From Thiohalocapsa marina (lineage in GTDB: Bacteria > Pseudomonadota > Gammaproteobacteria > Chromatiales > Chromatiaceae): 64,000 nucleotides of DNA. Shown here in pieces: positions 11,000-22,127 of this stretch. The stretch is taken from NCBI RefSeq assembly GCF_008632335.1, contig NZ_VWXX01000001.1, positions 62,001 to 126,000 on the forward strand, in the 5' to 3' direction. Each line of letters opens with the position of its first letter. Positions within the stretch are counted from its first letter, which is position 1. Made by a program: the position numbers and the translations under genes. Under the pieces are notes generated by a model. The model did not search any database. It was given only the letters and a program-made list of their open reading frames with translations, and was not told the origin of the DNA.

Positions 11000-11067
11000 C
11001 GCTGCTGGTCCACCCTGCTGACTTGCGTCTATTCTGTCTGCTCGTGCAGTAAGGGTAGCAAGATCCC

Positions 11068-12836
11068 GTGACAGCGACAGCAAAAACAGACCGATCCGAT
11101 CGCCGATCCGATCATCGGGGGCACAGCGTGCAGGACCATTTTTCCGGCAGGCCGGCCCTGACCTGGCTGTTCCTGTACCGACTGATCCTGCTGGCGCTGC
11201 TGGTGCTGATGGTGTCGCTTCAGGTGACTGCTCCCTGGTTCTCCGGCGGCGCACAACCGCTGGCGGTGCGCATCACGCTGGGCATCCAGGGCGGCCTGAT
11301 CCTGCTCGGCGGTCTGGCGATCCTGCTGGACTGGCCCGGCCGCCAGCAGCAGGTGCAGATCGCGGTCTTTCTGGACATCCTGGTCTACACGGTGCTGATG
11401 CACCTCAGCGGGGGCGTCAGCAGCGGTCTCGGTGTGCTGCCGGCCATTGCCGTGGTGGCCGGGGCCATCCTGATGGAAGGCCGGCTGTCGTTGCTGTTCG
11501 CGTCCCTGGCCACCCTGGGCATCATGGCGCAGCAGATCTATGCCCACCGCACCGGCGCGGCGGACATCGGCGGCTACACCCAGGCGGGGCTGCTGGGGCT
11601 GACTTATTTCGCCGTCGCCCTGCTCGCCCATGTGCTCACCAAGCGGCTGCGCGAGAGCGAGCGCCTGGCCGCGCGGCGCAAGGTGGATCTGGCGGACCTG
11701 TCCAAGCTCAACGAGTACATCATCCAGCGAATGTCCGTCGGTGTGCTGGTGATCGACGGCGAACGCCGGCGGCGGCTCGCCAACAGCGCCGCGCGCGAGT
11801 TGCTGCAGGTGCCCCACGCCCGCGCCGGCGATGCCCTGTTCGAACTGGTGCCGGCGCTGCAGGACTGGTTCGAGCGCGCACTCGCCGAAGCCAGCGCCTG
11901 CCCGGAGGCATTGCACCAGCAAACGCCGATCCAGCAAGCGCCGAACCGGCAGGCATCAGACCGGCAAGCGTCGGAACAACAGGTGCCAATCCCGCCAGAG
12001 CCGACGGCAAAAGAGCCGGTGGTCACCGTGGGCGATGCCGTCATCCGCCCTACCCTGCACCTGATCAGCGAGCGGCGGCGCGACGGCGCACTGATCACCC
12101 TGCGAGACAACCGCGAGCTGCTGCGGCAGGCGCGGGACATGAAACTGGCCGCCCTGGGCCACCTGACCGCCAGCATCGCCCACAACATCCGCAACCCGCT
12201 GTCGTCGGTCGCCCATGCCGGCCAGCTGCTCGGCGAGGCCGCCACGCTCAACGATGAGGACCGGCATCTGCTGGACATCCTGCAGCGCAACACCCGGCGC
12301 ATCGACGACATCGTCTCCAGCGTGCTGCAACTGTCCCGACGCCGCGAACCCGACATGCAGACGCTGGACCTCGAGCCCTGGCTTGCCGAGCTGAGGGACG
12401 AATACAGCGAGACCAACCAGGCCGCGGGCGAGCGGCTGCGGGTGGAGATCGACGGCGGCCCCCACCGCGTCCGGGCCGATCCCCACCACCTGAGCCAGAT
12501 CCTGCGCAATCTGTGCGACAACGCCTTCAAACACGGCGCCCGCGATGGCCAGTTGCCGCGGGTGGTGCTGCATGTGGCGCGTGACCCGCGCAGCGACCGG
12601 GTGGTGCTGTCGGTGACGGACAGCGGACCGGGCATTGCGCAGGCGCACCTGGAGCATCTCTTCGAGCCGTTCTTCACCACCTCCGGCAGCGGCACCGGCC
12701 TCGGGCTCTACACCGCGCGCGAGCTGGCGGAGTCCAACGGGCTGCAGCTGGAGTATACTGAGCAGGCCGGCCCCGGCGGCTGTTTTCGCCTGACCTTCGG
12801 GCCGCAATCCACAGTCATGGGGGGCGAGACAACCGC

Positions 12837-12840
<4 letters not shown>
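11068..12840 (+). CDS. pilS: PilS-type sensor histidine kinase
   Basis: A 590-residue membrane kinase. About six hydrophobic segments lie in the first 180 residues, followed by the linker ADLSKLNEYIIQRMSVGVLV, which is the signature of PilS kinases, then a PAS-like domain, a HisKA domain with the phospho-acceptor His in ASIAHNIRNPLSSV, and an HATPase domain with NLCDNAFKH, DSGPGI and GTGLGLY. An unusual Gln/Ala/Pro-rich stretch of about 30 residues (11917-12010) interrupts the PAS region. PilS controls type IV pilin expression through PilR, encoded next and overlapping by 4 bases. No pilin gene is in the window. The start is GTG at 11068; GTG at 11128 is possible. Confidence 0.88.
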
Positions 12841-14258
<1,418 letters not shown>

Positions 14259-14339
14259 CCCCCTACGCGGGCCGCCGACACCAACCCCATTGAAACTCGC
14301 CTGAATCCCGTCATCCTGTCCCGCGGAGTCCCGACGCCG

Positions 14340-15668
14340 ATGCCCACGCCGACTTCCGACGCCTTCGTCGACTGGTTTCGCCAGTGCACGCCCTATATCC
14401 ACGCCCACCGTGGGCGCACCTTCGTCATCGCCTTCGGCGGCGAGGCCCTGGCCGACAACAGCCTGCCCACGCTGATCCACGACATCGCCCTGCTGCACGG
14501 CCTGGGCATCCGGCTGGTGCTGGTGCACGGCGCGCGGCCGCAGATCGAGCAACGGCTCGCCGCCCGCGGCGCCGAGATGCGCTACGTCAACGGCATCCGC
14601 GTCACCGACGATGCGGCACTGGAATGCGTGAAAGACGCCGCCGGCAGTGCCCGTGTCGAGATCGAGGCGCTGCTGTCCATGGGCCTGGCCAACTCGCCGA
14701 TGGCGGGGGTGCGCATCCCCGTGGCCTCGGGCAACTTCGTTACCGCCCGGCCCCTCGGCGTCCTCGACGGCATCGACTACCAGCACACCGGCACCGTGCG
14801 CCGCATCGATCGCCAGTCCCTGCGCCAGCGCCTCGACAACGGCGCCGTGGCCCTGATGCCGCCCATCGGCTACTCCCCCACCGGCGAGGTGTTCAACCTC
14901 AGCGCCGCCGACATCGCGCGCGCCGCAGCCATCGCGCTCGGCGCCGACAAGCTGATCTACCTGACAGAGGCCGCCGGCGTCACCGATCGCGATGGCCAGC
15001 TGCTGTCCAACCTCCTCGCCGGCGACGTCGACGCCCTGCTCGACGGCGAACCCCGGCCCGGAGAAGACCTCGCCCAGGCCCTGCGTGCCGGCGCCGACGC
15101 CTGTCGCGGCGGCATCCGCCGCGTGCACCTGATCGGCCGGCGGGATGACGGCGCCCTGCTGCGGGAACTGTTCACCCGCGACGGCGCCGGCACCCTGATC
15201 TCCGACCGCCCCTTCGAGGAACTGCGACCGGCCCGCATCGACGACATCCCGGGTATCCACGAACTGCTCCGCCCGCTGGAACAATGCGGTGCCCTGGTGC
15301 CCCGGCCCCGGGAGCACCTGGAGACCACCATCGACCGGTTCCAGGTCACCGAACGCGACGGCACCATCATCTCCTGCGCGGCACTGTTCTGCTTCCCGGA
15401 CGAGCGCATGGCCGAACTGGCCTGCCTGGCCGTGCATCCGGACTACCGGCAACACGGCCGCGGCGACCGGCTGCTGGCGCGCATGGAGTCCCTGGCCCGC
15501 GAACGGGGCCTGCAGCGCATCTTCGTGCTCACCACCCAGACCGCCCACTGGTTCCGCGAGCGGGGCTTCAAACCCGCGGGCCTGAACGACCTGCCCCTCG
15601 GCAAACAGCGACTGTACAATCTCAAGCGCAATTCCCAGGTCTACATCAAGCCCCTTGGCCAGGGCTGA
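14340..15668 (+). CDS. argA: Amino-acid N-acetyltransferase (N-acetylglutamate synthase)
   Basis: A 442-residue ArgA: an N-terminal amino-acid-kinase domain (VIAFGGEAL, LVLVHGARPQIE, LNLSAADIARAAA-like region) fused to a C-terminal GNAT domain (AELACLAVHPDYRQHGRGDRL, with the acetyl-CoA loop QHGRGD). It acetylates glutamate with acetyl-CoA, the committed step of arginine biosynthesis, and is usually feedback-inhibited by arginine through the kinase-like domain. It is 81 bases after pilR on the same strand but is functionally unrelated. The length matches E. coli ArgA (443). Confidence 0.94.
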   Translation: MPTPTSDAFVDWFRQCTPYIHAHRGRTFVIAFGGEALADNSLPTLIHDIALLHGLGIRLVLVHGARPQIEQRLAARGAEMRYVNGIRVTDDAALECVKDAAGSARVEIEALLSMGLANSPMAGVRIPVASGNFVTARPLGVLDGIDYQHTGTVRRIDRQSLRQRLDNGAVALMPPIGYSPTGEVFNLSAADIARAAAIALGADKLIYLTEAAGVTDRDGQLLSNLLAGDVDALLDGEPRPGEDLAQALRAGADACRGGIRRVHLIGRRDDGALLRELFTRDGAGTLISDRPFEELRPARIDDIPGIHELLRPLEQCGALVPRPREHLETTIDRFQVTERDGTIISCAALFCFPDERMAELACLAVHPDYRQHGRGDRLLARMESLARERGLQRIFVLTTQTAHWFRERGFKPAGLNDLPLGKQRLYNLKRNSQVYIKPLGQG

Positions 15669-15754
15669 TCCGAGCAGCGCCAAACCGAGGCCCGACATAT
15701 GCGCCAGCTCACACCACCAAAGACCTGCCGAGTCCCGATGAAGGATACCCATCG

Positions 15755-16297
15755 ATGGAACCCCTACCCTTAGGCCCCGTTCTCGCCGCCGTCGCCTTCG
15801 CCGCCGACAAGCACCGCGCCCAGCGGCGCAAGGACGCCGAGGCATCGCCCTACATCAACCACCCCATCGCCGTCGCCGATCTGCTGGTGAACCAGGGCGG
15901 CATTCATGATGCCACCGTGGTCTGCGCAGCCGTGCTGCACGACACCATCGAAGACACCGAAACCACCGCAGCGGAGCTGACCGCTATCTTCGGTGCCTCG
16001 GTCACCGCCGTCGTGCTCGAGGTCACCGACGACAAGGCGTTGCACAAACAGGTGCGCAAACAACGCCAGATCGAACACGCACCCAAGCTGTCACCCGAGG
16101 CCAAGCTGGTGAAACTGGCCGACAAGATCTGCAACCTGCGCGACCTGCTGGACTCGCCCCCCCACGACTGGTCGCTGGAACGCAAGCAGGCCTACTTTCA
16201 CTGGGCCGCCCGCGTGGTGGACGGCGTCCGCGGCACCCATCCGCGCCTTGAGGCCTTGTTCGATCACCTGCTCTCCCGCCAGGGGGAGCTGGAGTGA
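15755..16297 (+). CDS. Stand-alone HD-domain alarmone hydrolase (MESH1-like)
   Basis: A 180-residue single-domain HD hydrolase close to the MESH1/small alarmone hydrolase group. Visible motifs are AFAADKHRAQRRKDAEASPY, INHPIAVADLL, the HD pair in AAVLHDTIEDTETT, LEVTDDKALHKQVRK and AKLVKLADKICNLRDL, matching the metal- and nucleotide-binding residues of the RelA/SpoT hydrolase domain. No synthetase or TGS/ACT domain follows, so it should only degrade (p)ppGpp, or NADPH as shown for MESH1. The ATG at 15755 gives the family N-terminus; the longer frame upstream overlaps argA. It overlaps the next gene by 4 bases. Confidence 0.85.
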   Translation: MEPLPLGPVLAAVAFAADKHRAQRRKDAEASPYINHPIAVADLLVNQGGIHDATVVCAAVLHDTIEDTETTAAELTAIFGASVTAVVLEVTDDKALHKQVRKQRQIEHAPKLSPEAKLVKLADKICNLRDLLDSPPHDWSLERKQAYFHWAARVVDGVRGTHPRLEALFDHLLSRQGELE

Positions 16298-17424
16298 AGG
16301 TCGGATCGACTCCGGCCCTCACCGCACGGGCCATCGCCCGCCGCTTTCTCGGCGCCACCGACGACCTTGCCATCGCCCCCCTGGGCGCCGGACTCATCAA
16401 CCGGACCTACCGGGTCGACCAGGGCCAGGACAGCTTCGTGCTGCAATGCCTCAATCCCCGCGTCTTTCCAGCGCCGGAGGCCGTGATGGCCAATCTGGTG
16501 CGCCTGCAGGCCCGGGCACGGGCCCACCCGGAATGCGGGGTGCGGGTGCCCGCCCTGATCCGGACCCCGGCGGGCGAGGACTGGCTCCGCGACGACCACG
16601 GCCACCTCTGGCGCCTGCTGGAGTTCATCCGGCCAAGCCGGGTGCTACGGGCGCTGGAGACGCCTCGCCAGGCGGCAGCGATCGGCCGCGCCCTGGGACG
16701 CTTTCATCGCCTGCTGGCGCCGCTGGATCCCGCAAGCTTCGCCTTGGCCCTGCCGGCGTTCCACTGCACCACCAGCTACCTGGCGCGGCTGGATGCGTTG
16801 CTGGCGGGTGCCGCTGCGTCCAATGGCCCAGTGGACGCTCCGTCGGACGCCACCATCGCCCCGCTGCTGCAGTTCATCGATGCCCGCCGCCCGTTGGCCG
16901 GGGTGCTGGAGCAGGCGCTGGCAGCCGGCATCACGCAGGAACGCATCGTCCATGGCGACCCCAAGCTCGACAACCTGCTGTTCGCACCGGATACCGACCG
17001 CGTGCTGTGCCTGATCGACCTCGATACCGTCCAGCCCGGTCTGCTCCACCACGACCTTGGCGATTGTCTGCGCTCCTGCTGCAACCGGGCCGGAGAACAG
17101 GCCGGCGAGCAAGCGTCGGCCAGCTTCGACCTGGCGCTGTGCGAGGCGATCCTCAACGCCTACGCCGCGGAGACCCCGGGCCTGCTCAGCGCCGAGGAGC
17201 AGGCGCTGCTGCCGGCGGCGGTGCAACTGATCCCGTTCGAACTGTGCATCCGCTTCCTCACCGACCACCTGCAGGGCGACCGGTATTTCAAGGTCAGCGC
17301 GGCCGGCGAGAACCGGGTCAGGGCGGAGCGCCAGTTCGCGCTGGTGGCGGACATCGAACGCAAGGCGCCGGCCCTTCGGGACATCGTGCAACGCGCGTTC
17401 GCGCCGACGACGGTCGGCATCTGA
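16294..17424 (+). CDS. Aminoglycoside-phosphotransferase-fold kinase, sugar-kinase-like
   Basis: A 376-residue protein kinase-like phosphotransferase. The N-lobe begins LGAGLINRTYRVDQGQ, the catalytic loop is IVHGDPKLDNLLF, and the metal-binding motif is LIDLDTVQPGLLHHDLGDCLR. The DLDTVxPGL form is like that of N-acetylhexosamine 1-kinases (NahK) rather than drug kinases, so a sugar or amino-sugar substrate is likely, but this is an inference. It starts with GTG inside the stop of the alarmone hydrolase gene, so the two are translationally coupled. Its C-terminal 'family: phosphotransferase enzyme' boundaries are complete. Confidence 0.75.
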   Translation: MKVGSTPALTARAIARRFLGATDDLAIAPLGAGLINRTYRVDQGQDSFVLQCLNPRVFPAPEAVMANLVRLQARARAHPECGVRVPALIRTPAGEDWLRDDHGHLWRLLEFIRPSRVLRALETPRQAAAIGRALGRFHRLLAPLDPASFALALPAFHCTTSYLARLDALLAGAAASNGPVDAPSDATIAPLLQFIDARRPLAGVLEQALAAGITQERIVHGDPKLDNLLFAPDTDRVLCLIDLDTVQPGLLHHDLGDCLRSCCNRAGEQAGEQASASFDLALCEAILNAYAAETPGLLSAEEQALLPAAVQLIPFELCIRFLTDHLQGDRYFKVSAAGENRVRAERQFALVADIERKAPALRDIVQRAFAPTTVGI

Positions 17425-17431
17425 GCGGTAA

Positions 17432-18553
<1,122 letters not shown>

Positions 18554-18624
18554 CCGGATGCCCGGGCTGAAGGCTGGCCCGGAGCGGCCGTACGAGCGGT
18601 CGTTCTGCAGCGCAGGTGACGGTG

Positions 18625-18939
18625 ATGAATCGCAACAACTTCCCGCTCATTGCCGTCGGGTTGTCGCTGCCGCTGCTGGCCGCGCTGATCTTCGGCGGGC
18701 AATCTGCAGATTCGCCCGCTGACCTGTCCGGTGACGGCACGGGCGGCACCCTGCTGCCCTTGCTGACACTGCTGGCCATCGCGGAGTTCGGCCTGCTGCT
18801 CAACCTGGCTGCCCTGTGGGTCGGTGCTCGTCGCCTCCTCGGTGGCGAGCGCGGTGCCCGGCTCATCAAGGCCGGCGCCGCCAACCTGGTCTGCGCCGTC
18901 GCCTTCGGCGTGCAGCTCATGCGCTTCTGGCCGCTCTGA
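18625..18939 (+). CDS. Small hydrophobic membrane protein, function unknown
   Basis: A 104-residue protein with three predicted membrane segments: NFPLIAVGLSLPLLAALIFG, a Leu-rich segment around LLPLLTLLAIAEFGLLLNLA, and AGAANLVCAVAFGVQLM. Between the first two is a short polar Ser/Asp/Gly-rich loop. The ATG at 18625 is preceded by AGGTGA at 5-base spacing, which decides the start over the GTG at 18616. It sits between trxB and a FemAB-like gene on the same strand. I do not recognise the family and assign no function. Confidence 0.6.
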   Translation: MNRNNFPLIAVGLSLPLLAALIFGGQSADSPADLSGDGTGGTLLPLLTLLAIAEFGLLLNLAALWVGARRLLGGERGARLIKAGAANLVCAVAFGVQLMRFWPL

Positions 18940-19002
18940 TCGCCGGACGGGGCGAGCCCTTCCGCCACTGCGTCGGCGCCCCCATCCTTTGCGGCTGACG
19001 CC

Positions 19003-20244
19003 ATGGCGAATCCCGAGGGCCCGATGTTTCGACTCACCACCCACTCCGCAATAGACCAGATCGCGGTAGCCGACTGGAATGCACTGGTCGGTGACGACCT
19101 GCCGTTCATGCGCCACGAGTTCCTTGCCGCATTGGAGCGGCACGACTGCGTCGGCGAACGTTTCGGCTGGATCCCCCGCCACCTGGCCCTGCGCGACGAG
19201 CAGGATCGCCTGCTGGCTGCTGCGCCCTGCTATCTGAAGTTCAATTCCTACGGCGAATTCGTCTTCGACTGGGCCTGGGCGGATGCCTGGCACCGCGCCG
19301 GCCGCCGCTACTATCCGAAGCTGGTCATCGCCTCGCCCTACACGCCGGCCACCGGGCGGCGCATCCTGACCGCCGACGCCACCCGGCGCCAGGAATTCGC
19401 CGAGGCGCTCATCCGGGGTTCCGTCCAGCTGGCGGAGCAACTGCAGGTCTCCGGTCTGCACTGGCTGTTCACCGACGAAGACGAAACGGCCTGGATGCAG
19501 CAGGCGGGATTCATGCCCCGGCTGGGCTGCCAGTTCCACTGGCACAACCAGGGCTATGCCGATTTCGATGACCTGCTGGCGGCCTTTTCCGCCGACAAGC
19601 GCAAGAAGATCAAGCGCGAGCGCCGCCGCGTGGCGGAGGCCGGTGTGCATCTGCGCCGTATCCGCGGCGACCGGGTCACCGAGGCGGAATGGGCGGTGTT
19701 TCATCAACTCTACGAGGCCACCTTCGACAAGCGCGGTGGCATTCCCACCCTGAGCCTGGGCTTCTTCCAGGAACTCGCCACCACCATGGGCAAGCAGCTG
19801 TTGCTGGTACTGGCGGAGCACCGCGGGCGCATCGTCGCTGCCGCCTTCTGCCTGATGGGAAGCCGGAGCCTGTACGGGCGCCACTGGGGATGCTGGCGGG
19901 ACTTTCACAGCCTGCACTTCGAGGCCTGCTACTACCAGGGCCTGGAGGCATGCATCGAGCAGGGACTTCAGCGGTTCGAGCCCGGCGCCCAGGGCGAGCA
20001 CAAGATCGCGCGCGGCTTCCTGCCCACGCCCACCTGGTCGACCCACTGGATCGCCGATGCCGACCTGCGCACACCGGTGGGCAAGTTCCTCGAACATGAG
20101 ACCGAAGCCATGGAAGAGCACATCGCCGAGCTGCATCTACGCAGCCCCTATCGCCAGGTGCATGACGACGGGGCCCGGCCCCCGACGCGCAACCCGGCGC
20201 CGGTGCATGCGCCACAACCGCTCGTGAACTCGAACCCGAACTGA
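19003..20244 (+). CDS. FemAB-like N-acyltransferase (DUF482/PF04339-type)
   Basis: A 413-residue protein of the GNAT-fold FemAB-like group. Recognisable stretches are FMRHEFLAALE, PRHLALRD, the basic FSADKRKKIKRERRRVAEAG, TFDKRGGIPTLSLGFF, and GAQGEHKIARGFLPTPTWS near the C-terminus. FemAB-fold proteins transfer amino acids or acyl groups, but substrates of this branch are not known to me. The next genes, aat and bpt, are themselves GNAT-fold aminoacyl-tRNA-protein transferases, so the neighbourhood groups three related folds. The C-terminal ~30 residues are Pro/Asn-rich. Confidence 0.72.
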   Translation: MANPEGPMFRLTTHSAIDQIAVADWNALVGDDLPFMRHEFLAALERHDCVGERFGWIPRHLALRDEQDRLLAAAPCYLKFNSYGEFVFDWAWADAWHRAGRRYYPKLVIASPYTPATGRRILTADATRRQEFAEALIRGSVQLAEQLQVSGLHWLFTDEDETAWMQQAGFMPRLGCQFHWHNQGYADFDDLLAAFSADKRKKIKRERRRVAEAGVHLRRIRGDRVTEAEWAVFHQLYEATFDKRGGIPTLSLGFFQELATTMGKQLLLVLAEHRGRIVAAAFCLMGSRSLYGRHWGCWRDFHSLHFEACYYQGLEACIEQGLQRFEPGAQGEHKIARGFLPTPTWSTHWIADADLRTPVGKFLEHETEAMEEHIAELHLRSPYRQVHDDGARPPTRNPAPVHAPQPLVNSNPN

Positions 20245-20291
20245 ACCCGAACCCAACTGGCCGACCCGTCGTGATCCGCCGTAACAGGACC

Positions 20292-20999
20292 ATGCCCTAT
20301 CTGCTGGCGCCGAACGATCCCAGCGGGACCTTCCCGGACGTCAGCGAGGCGATGCGCGAGCCCGACGGTTTGCTGGCCATCGGCGGCGACCTCGGCGTCG
20401 ACCGCCTGCGGGCGGCGTATCGTCAGGGCATCTTCCCCTGGTACGGGCCCGGCGACCCCATTCTGTGGTGGTCGCCGGATCCGCGCACGGTGCTCATTCC
20501 GGCGGAGGTCCGTATCTCGCGCAGTCTGCGCAAGGTGCTGCGCAAGCAGCCCTTTCACCTGACCATGGACCGGGATTTTCCCGCCGTCATCAACGCCTGC
20601 GCCCAGCCCCGCGACGCCGGCGGCGGCACCTGGCTGATGCCGGAGATGATTGCCGCCTACCGCGCGTTGCATGTGCACGGCATCGCCCATTCGGTGGAGG
20701 TCTGGCAGCAGGGTGACCTGGTGGGCGGTCTCTACGGTGTGGCCATGGGTGGCGTCTTCTTCGGCGAGTCGATGTTCAGTCGGGTGGACAATGCCTCCAA
20801 GGTGGCCCTGGTGCATCTGTGCCGACAACTGGCGGAGCGGGGTTTCGAACTGATCGACTGCCAGGTGCTGAGCGGCCACCTCGTGCGCATGGGGGCGCGG
20901 CAGCTACCGCGTGAGCAGTTCATGGAGCGACTGCACCTGCTGTGCGACCGCCCCACCACCACCGGTTCCTGGGATGCGGAGGACGACCATGCAGCGTGA
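20292..20999 (+). CDS. aat: Leucyl/phenylalanyl-tRNA-protein transferase
   Basis: A 235-residue Aat. It carries the family motifs EPDGLLAIGGDL, AYRQGIFPWY, DPILWWSPDPR, GGTWLMPEMIAAYRALH, SVEVWQQGDLVGGLYG and GESMFSR. It adds Leu or Phe to proteins with N-terminal Arg or Lys, making them ClpS/ClpAP substrates in the N-degron pathway. The ATG at 20292 gives the family-typical N-terminus; GTG at 20271 is an alternative. The 3' end overlaps bpt by 11 bases, so the two N-degron transferases are translationally coupled. Confidence 0.94.
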   Translation: MPYLLAPNDPSGTFPDVSEAMREPDGLLAIGGDLGVDRLRAAYRQGIFPWYGPGDPILWWSPDPRTVLIPAEVRISRSLRKVLRKQPFHLTMDRDFPAVINACAQPRDAGGGTWLMPEMIAAYRALHVHGIAHSVEVWQQGDLVGGLYGVAMGGVFFGESMFSRVDNASKVALVHLCRQLAERGFELIDCQVLSGHLVRMGARQLPREQFMERLHLLCDRPTTTGSWDAEDDHAA

Positions 21000-21738
21000 C
21001 CGTATCCGGCGGGGGGACCTGCAACTCTATCTCACCGGCGAGCACGACTGTTCGTACATCGATCAGCGCAAGGCTCGCACCCTGTTCGTCGACCCCCTCG
21101 CCCACATCGACGGTGCCCGGGCCGGCTGGCTGCAGCAGATCGGCTTCCGCCGCAGCGGACGCCATTTCTACCGCCCGGCCTGCCGCGGTTGCCAGCGCTG
21201 CGTGCCGGTGCGGCTTCCCGTCGCCGCGTTCCAGCCCAACCGGTCACAGCGGCGCAATGCCAGGCGCAACGAGCAGGCGCTTCAGGTCGTCAGCCGGCCC
21301 GCGGAATTCCAGCTGGCGCACTACCGGCTGTACGAACGCTACATGCGCGCCCGCCATGGCGACGGCGACATGGCCGATGATCTTGGCATCGACACCTACA
21401 CCCGCTTCCTGCTCGCCCCTTGGGGTGGCGAGACGCGATTCATCGAACTGTGGCAACAGGATGCGCTGGTGGGGGTGGCGGTGACGGATGTCTTCCACGA
21501 TGGACTGTCCGCGGTCTACACCTTCTTCGAACCGACACTGCAGGACCGCGGGCTCGGCATCTACTCGGTGCTGAACCAGATCCGCATCGCCCGGCAGGCG
21601 GGGCTGGACTATCTCTATCTGGGGTACTGGATCAGCGACAGTCGCAAGATGGCCTACAAGGAAGGCTTCCGACCCATCGAGGCCTGGGACGGCCAGGCCT
21701 GGCGCCGCTTCGGACCAGGCCAGCCGCTGGGGCGCTAA
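20989..21738 (+). CDS. bpt: Aspartate/glutamate leucyltransferase (Bpt)
   Basis: A 249-residue arginyl-tRNA-protein-transferase-family enzyme of the bacterial Bpt type. Signatures are [36 protein letters not shown] with clustered Cys, AVYTFFEP and [20 protein letters not shown]. Bacterial Bpt adds Leu to N-terminal Asp or Glu, complementing Aat. The ATG at 20989 lies within the end of aat; the longer start at 20911 is a shadow. Together with clpA and clpS nearby it completes the N-degron branch. Confidence 0.93.
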   Translation: MQRDRIRRGDLQLYLTGEHDCSYIDQRKARTLFVDPLAHIDGARAGWLQQIGFRRSGRHFYRPACRGCQRCVPVRLPVAAFQPNRSQRRNARRNEQALQVVSRPAEFQLAHYRLYERYMRARHGDGDMADDLGIDTYTRFLLAPWGGETRFIELWQQDALVGVAVTDVFHDGLSAVYTFFEPTLQDRGLGIYSVLNQIRIARQAGLDYLYLGYWISDSRKMAYKEGFRPIEAWDGQAWRRFGPGQPLGR

Positions 21739-21789
21739 TCGCCGGAGCGCTGGTCGCCGGAGATCTGGTCCCGCGTCAGTCGTCTGCTG

Positions 21790-21798
21790 TGCTATAAT
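21790..21798 (+). promoter_or_regulatory. Extended -10 promoter of infA
   Basis: TGCTATAAT is a perfect extended -10 (TGnTATAAT) 49 bases upstream of the infA start. No strong -35 hexamer is seen, which is usual for extended -10 promoters. It indicates that infA has its own promoter, separate from aat-bpt. Confidence 0.7.
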
Positions 21799-21847
21799 GC
21801 AGTGTTTTCAATCCAACCCCTCATCAGTTTCCCCGGCAATCCGATCC

Positions 21848-22066
21848 ATGGCAAAAGAAGACGTCATCCAGATGGAGGGCACGGTCACAGAGACCCTGCC
21901 GAACACCATGTTCCGCGTGGAGCTTGAGAACGGCCACGTGGTCACCGCCCATATCTCCGGCAAGATGCGCAAGCACTACATTCGCATCCTCACCGGTGAC
22001 AAGGTCACGGTTGAACTCACCCCCTACGACCTGACCAAGGGCCGCATCACCTACCGGGTGCGCTGA
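21848..22066 (+). CDS. infA: Translation initiation factor IF-1
   Basis: A 72-residue S1/OB-fold protein matching IF-1 over its whole length, starting [19 protein letters not shown] and ending [11 protein letters not shown]. It binds the 30S A site and helps IF-2 and IF-3 in start selection. The ATG at 21848 gives the exact family length; the upstream start at 21797 lies in the promoter. Its position between bpt and the convergent clpA matches other Gammaproteobacteria. Confidence 0.98.
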   Translation: MAKEDVIQMEGTVTETLPNTMFRVELENGHVVTAHISGKMRKHYIRILTGDKVTVELTPYDLTKGRITYRVR

Positions 22067-22086
22067 GGCCGACCGGCGGCCTCAGC
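22062..22086 (+). terminator. GC-rich hairpin overlapping the infA stop
   Basis: A perfect 9-bp inverted repeat, GCTGAGGCC at 22062-22070 and GGCCTCAGC at 22078-22086 with a 7-base loop, starts within the last infA codons. There is no T-run after it, so it may be a weak terminator or an mRNA-stabilising hairpin between the convergent infA and clpA. Confidence 0.45.
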
Positions 22087-22127
22087 ACAAGGCTTCAGAG
22101 TCAATTCGGGCTGACGTCAGCCCCCCA

